In this document: one piece after another, positions 62,001-64,000 of the stretch
How positions within the stretch are numbered: position 1 is the first letter of the stretch
Layout: the number at the start of each line of letters is the position of its first letter
NCBI GenBank assembly: GCA_034440615.1
Contig: JAOTOM010005150.1
Coordinates: 784,001 to 848,000 of the forward strand
Direction: 5' to 3'
Source of the DNA: Ashinkailepas kermadecensis
Lineage: Eukaryota > Arthropoda > Thecostraca > Neolepadidae
Length of the DNA stretch: 64,000 nucleotides
Made by a program: the position numbers and the translations under genes
The notes under the pieces: model-generated
Told to the model about the DNA's origin: nothing
What the model saw: only the letters and a program-made list of their open reading frames with translations
The model's database searches: none

Positions 62001-62134
62001 TGGCGGCCGGTGGCTGCTGTTCAGGTCCGGGGCCCATTATCCCGGTGAGACGTAACAGATCCGGTTGTGGCGGCCGGTGGCCGCTGTTCAGGTCCGGGGC
62101 CCATTATCCCGGTGAGACGTAACAGATCCGGTAA
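62001..62134. repeat. 67-bp tandem duplication
   Basis: TGGCGGCCGGTGGCTGCTGT starts at 62001 and 62068; both copies run to GTAACAGATCCGGT with a single T/C difference seen. Confidence 0.95.
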
Positions 62135-62159
62135 AGAGGTGGCCATCTATCAGTGTGGC

Positions 62160-62538
62160 ACGTCCGTCAAATTAGCGACACATTCATATTCACATTGAGT
62201 CTGATATTCGCCCGATATCGAAGCCGGATATCGGATATCGGGCGGACTCTCTGGATTCCTTTCAAAATTGTACACTGGTAGTACTCGATGCACTGATCAT
62301 TATGAGCATAAACGCTAAGAGGGGCGTTCACGAACAGCTGAGATATTCAAGGTCAAAGGTCAGGATCAGTAAGGTCGGACTGTTCAGATTCACGTCAAAA
62401 ATGGGTACAAGGACCCGTGTACCCATTTTGAAGCAGCATCGAGTACTACCCGTAGTACTCGATGCACTGATTATCATGAGCATAAAATTAAAATCAAACT
62501 CGATGCCAATATGAATCTGTCGCTAATTTGACGAGCGT
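62160..62538. mobile_element. MITE with 41-bp inverted ends and 9-bp flanking repeats
   Basis: Left end 62160-62200 and right end 62498-62538 are inverted copies agreeing at 35 of 41 positions (core CGTCAAATTAGCGACA). CAGTGTGGC flanks both sides (62151-62159 and 62539-62547), a 9-bp target duplication as usual for Mutator-type elements. Inside are further palindromes: CGCCCGATATC at 62209 with 62234, AAAATGGGTAC at 62398 with 62419, and a perfect 14-bp-arm palindrome at 62436-62465. No coding frame of note, so non-autonomous. Confidence 0.8.
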
Positions 62539-62547
62539 CAGTGTGGC

Positions 62548-63164
62548 GTGCATCTCCCGCGTGGGCGATCTGGGGCCCCCGAGACTTCAATTATTGTACA
62601 ACTGCATCCGCTCCCCAATTCCGTTTTGTACAAACTTGTGACTTCAATCTAGCGACATCTCCAACATATTTCGCGTATAAGCAGGGAATGAACCACCAAC
62701 ATCGAAACATCCCAAAGTTGGAGTGTTTTACCTACCTGCAGACCACGACTTCAGAACTTCAAACTTACCTACCTGAGAATTTCCCTCAGGCACCACCTAC
62801 CCTATTCATTTGGTTGCACAGGTTGCATTAGTTTCCGAGGTATCAGGGGGTCTAATTGACCCCCGTTCCTCCCCACTCCACCCGAAGAGTTGCGATAGAC
62901 CATCCAGGCGGTGCTAGAGGCGGTGCTAGATGTGATTTACGAAAAAAGGGTTAATGGCGAGAACGGAGATGGCGTAGAACATCCGAGCTGCGAATGTGCG
63001 GGGGCTTATAAGGAGACGGAGGGGATGCCAGGTGACACATTACAACAGGTCAGCAAAAGTGACCCACCACCGGACGGAGAAAACGCACGGTCCAACCTCG
63101 CATTACCACCTCGCCCGCCGGTCTCTTCTTTTTCTTGGGTTTTTCTTGTCGTAATCCAAGTCGC
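62548..63164. other. Unique sequence
   Basis: About 600 bp, no gene recognised; GAGGCGGTGCTAGA is duplicated near 62910-62930. Confidence 0.45.
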
Positions 63165-63660
63165 GGCTGGGTGGGTAACAACACAGCGTACCGCCGCGGC
63201 TAGGCGGGTAACAGCCTACCGCCGCGGCTGGGCGGGTAGCAACACAACCTACTGCCGCGGCTGGGCAAGTAGCAACACAGCCTACCAGCGCGGCTGGGCG
63301 AGTAGCAACACAATCTACCGCCTCGGCTAGGCGGGTAGCAACACAACGTACCACCGCGGCTGGGCGGGTAGCAACACAACGTGCCGCCGCGGCTGGGCGG
63401 GTGGCAACACAACGTGCCGCCGCGGCTGGGCGGGTAGCAACACAACCAATCGCCGCGGCTGGGCGGGTAGCAACACAATTTACCGCCTCGGCTAGACGGG
63501 TAGCAACACAACGTACCACCGGGACTGGGCGGCTAGCAACACAGCGTACTACCGCGGCTGGACGGGTAGCAACAAAACTTACTGCCACGGCTGGGCGGGT
63601 AGCAACACAACGTGCCGCCGCGGCTGGGCGGGTAGCAACACAACCAACCGCCGCCACTGG
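63165..63660. repeat. 33-bp minisatellite, about 15 copies
   Basis: CCGCGGCTGGGCGGGTAGCA with ACACAACGTGCCG in 33-bp steps and moderate divergence. All frames stay open because 33 is a multiple of 3. Confidence 0.96.
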
Positions 63661-63933
63661 GTGATGGACCGATTATCTGTCACCACCGCACAAGCTGGAC
63701 TAAGGCATGGGTGGTGGTATTACCGGTACACATGTTCCCAATGTGTAGGCAGCACGGTGACATACCTTGTTTTTACGTTCACGACAGTCCGAGTACCAAT
63801 GTCCGAAACAATGTTTGATGTAGCCATCAAACATCAAACAAACTCAAACTGGGAGCATTCTCAGTCTGTTCGTGGGCAGCGCATTCTACGTTGCTCGCCG
63901 CTTATTTGGAATGAAAATAGATACTTACGGATG
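63661..63933. other. Unique sequence
   Basis: About 270 bp, no feature recognised. Confidence 0.4.
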
Positions 63934-64000
63934 GTTATTTGAGCTTAGGGGCGCATCAACTGCATCGGTCATACAGCGCCCAAATGGTTTGTGACAGGCA
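63934..64000 (-). mobile_element. 3' end of an I-type LINE at window edge
   Basis: Plus-strand GGTTATTTGAGCTTAGGGGC followed by GCATCAACTGCATCGG matches the inverted 3' terminus of the LINE at 53593 (TAGTTATTTGAGTTTAAGGG followed by CGC). The element would continue beyond the window on the minus strand. Confidence 0.5.

Overview
The window is eukaryotic and almost certainly from an invertebrate animal. It carries metazoan-type non-LTR retrotransposons (CR1/L2-like, Jockey-like and I-like), a Penelope-like fragment, tRNA-derived SINEs, MITE-like elements and one likely spliced exon. It has no bacterial operon structure. Unique parts alternate between AT-rich stretches (12.3-15.3, 21-23, 36-38 kb) and CpG-rich ones (59-61 kb). 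A few TTAGGTTAGG-like words near 13.6-13.8 kb would fit an arthropod, but that is weak and I do not name a species.

The dominant feature is minisatellite DNA. About 40 separate tandem arrays, with units from 2 to about 107 bp, cover by my rough tally more than a quarter of the 64 kb. Layout: 0-12 kb is a near-continuous chain of different arrays (32, 54, 12-14, 6, 29, 61, 12, 53, 20, 45, 31, 9, 42 and 30 bp units). 12.3-16.4 kb is mostly unique AT-rich DNA with one MITE candidate. 16.5-20.9 kb is arrays again (44, 33, 88/64, 30, 30 and 20 bp, plus GA/TA microsatellites). 21.7-22.85 kb is a deleted CR1-like LINE, and 23.6-24.2 kb is (TCTGCC)n/(TC)n.

27.6-36.3 kb is a transposon graveyard: a Penelope-like 3' part on the minus strand, a Jockey-like LINE split by a SINE, a very degenerate quasi-periodic repeat, and a CR1-like LINE that ends in an A tract of about 330 bp and tandem copies of its own tail. 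A second copy of that LINE lies inverted at 39-41 kb. 41-49.3 kb is arrays of 75, 107, 80, 27, 20 and 21 bp units. Between the last two sits an isolated 123-bp coding exon on the minus strand that resembles the N-terminus of MIG-10/RIAM/lamellipodin adaptors. 50.7-52.3 kb is an 11-bp array with a longer superstructure, broken by a SINE. 53.6-59.0 kb is the most complete transposon, an I-type LINE with gag-like ORF1, endonuclease, reverse transcriptase and RNase H, all broken, with another SINE in its endonuclease. 61-63.7 kb holds a 26-bp array, a MITE with 41-bp inverted ends and 9-bp flanking repeats, and a 33-bp array.

No complete host protein-coding gene, intact tRNA, rRNA or CRISPR array was found. 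Most long open frames are artefacts of arrays whose unit length keeps several frames open. The retroelement genes all carry stops, frameshifts, deletions or insertions, so none looks able to move by itself. All family names rest on motifs read by eye; no database search was possible.
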